This document shows, in pieces, positions 5,683 to 5,963 of a stretch of 5,963 nucleotides of DNA. Both the position numbers and the translations under genes were made by a program. The DNA comes from Firmicutes bacterium UBA5499 (GTDB lineage Bacteria > Bacillota > DTU084): positions 6,117 through 12,079 of the forward strand of contig DIPB01000033.1 in assembly GCA_002426275.1 (NCBI GenBank), in the 5' to 3' direction. Position 1 is the first letter of the stretch. Each line of letters starts with the position of its first letter. The notes under the pieces are model-generated. The model was not told the DNA's origin. It did not search any database and saw only the letters and a program-made list of their open reading frames with translations.

Positions 5683-5963
5683 ATGAGTTTTCAAAGAGGA
5701 CAAATTATCCAAGCGGCGATTTCGGATCTCAGCCACGACGGAAGAGGAGTTGCGCATGTGGATGATTTCGCCGTTTTTGTCGCTGGCGCTCTTCCCGGCG
5801 AAGAAGTTCAGTTCCAAATCACTGAAGTGAAAAAAAGTTATGCCCGGGGCGCTTTGAAAAAGATCGTTTCCGCCTCTCCTGCCAGAACAACTCCAGTCTG
5901 CGACCTCTATCCCCGTTGCGGCGGCTGTCAGCTTCAGCACCTCGACTATTCGCAGCAGCTGGC
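5683..5963 (+). CDS. rlmD: TrmA/RlmD-family RNA uracil-5-methyltransferase, 5' part only
   Basis: Members of this family use S-adenosylmethionine to methylate C5 of specific uridines in 23S rRNA (RlmD/RlmCD) or tRNA (TrmA/TrmFO-like roles). The 93 visible codons cover an N-terminal TRAM RNA-binding domain (about residues 3-62, with DLSHDGRGVAHVDDFAVFV and GALPGEEVQFQI) and then the first three cysteines of the [4Fe-4S] site in VCDLYPRCGGCQLQHL (Cys73, Cys79, Cys82; C-x5-C-x2-C). The fourth cysteine and the methyltransferase domain lie beyond the window; intact proteins are about 450 residues. The ATG at 5683 is chosen because AGAGG lies about 7 bases upstream and the TRAM domain begins immediately. 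An in-frame ATG at 5659 would coincide with the expected transcription start. The TRAM domain points to RlmD-type rather than classical TrmA. Whether the target is U1939, U747 or both cannot be judged here. Confidence 0.9.
   Translation, partial: MSFQRGQIIQAAISDLSHDGRGVAHVDDFAVFVAGALPGEEVQFQITEVKKSYARGALKKIVSASPARTTPVCDLYPRCGGCQLQHLDYSQQL

Overview
The window looks like chromosomal DNA from an anaerobic Firmicute, probably Clostridia or Negativicutes. This is inferred from strong AGGAGG-type ribosome binding sites, a TTG start codon, sigma-A-like promoters, an aconitase of the shorter single-polypeptide bacterial/archaeal type, and a GGDEF protein with a cysteine-rich N-terminal region of a kind I associate with clostridial diguanylate cyclases. 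Base composition is moderate. No tRNA, rRNA, CRISPR array or intact mobile element is visible.

Layout from left to right. (1) 1-2022: a complete aconitate hydratase gene on the minus strand. It has a TTG start, a strong promoter (TTGACA-N17-TAACAT) and a possible 9-residue leader peptide whose stop lies one base before the TTG. The left edge of the window appears to cut through a terminator hairpin. (2) 2023-2932: about 900 bp without an intact gene. It holds the plus-strand remains of at least two genes: a GrpB/UPF0157-family gene with a large internal deletion, followed by a GNAT acetyltransferase (YhbS-like) with a nonsense codon, frameshifts and a missing 3' part. An unrecognised 44-codon frame precedes them and two small hairpins follow. 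(3) 2933-5147: a minus-strand pair, a GGDEF diguanylate cyclase followed 40 bp later by a protein with two HD domains, the second an HD-GYP phosphodiesterase. Together they encode synthesis and degradation of cyclic di-GMP. The best promoter match for this operon (TTGCCA-N17-TATAAT) is over 300 bp upstream of the start codon, implying a long untranslated leader. (4) 5193-5640: a divergent intergenic region holding that promoter, small inverted repeats and a weakly supported small frame. (5) 5683-5963: the 5' end of a TrmA/RlmD-family RNA uracil-5-methyltransferase on the plus strand, cut by the window edge.

The intact genes are housekeeping (aconitase, RNA methyltransferase) plus one compact c-di-GMP signalling operon. 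I found no evidence of a wholly new system. The points most worth checking are the overlapping leader peptide of aconitase, the cysteine cluster and degenerate inhibitory site of the cyclase, the two apparently intact HD centres in its partner, the long leader of their operon, and the decayed grpB-GNAT pair.
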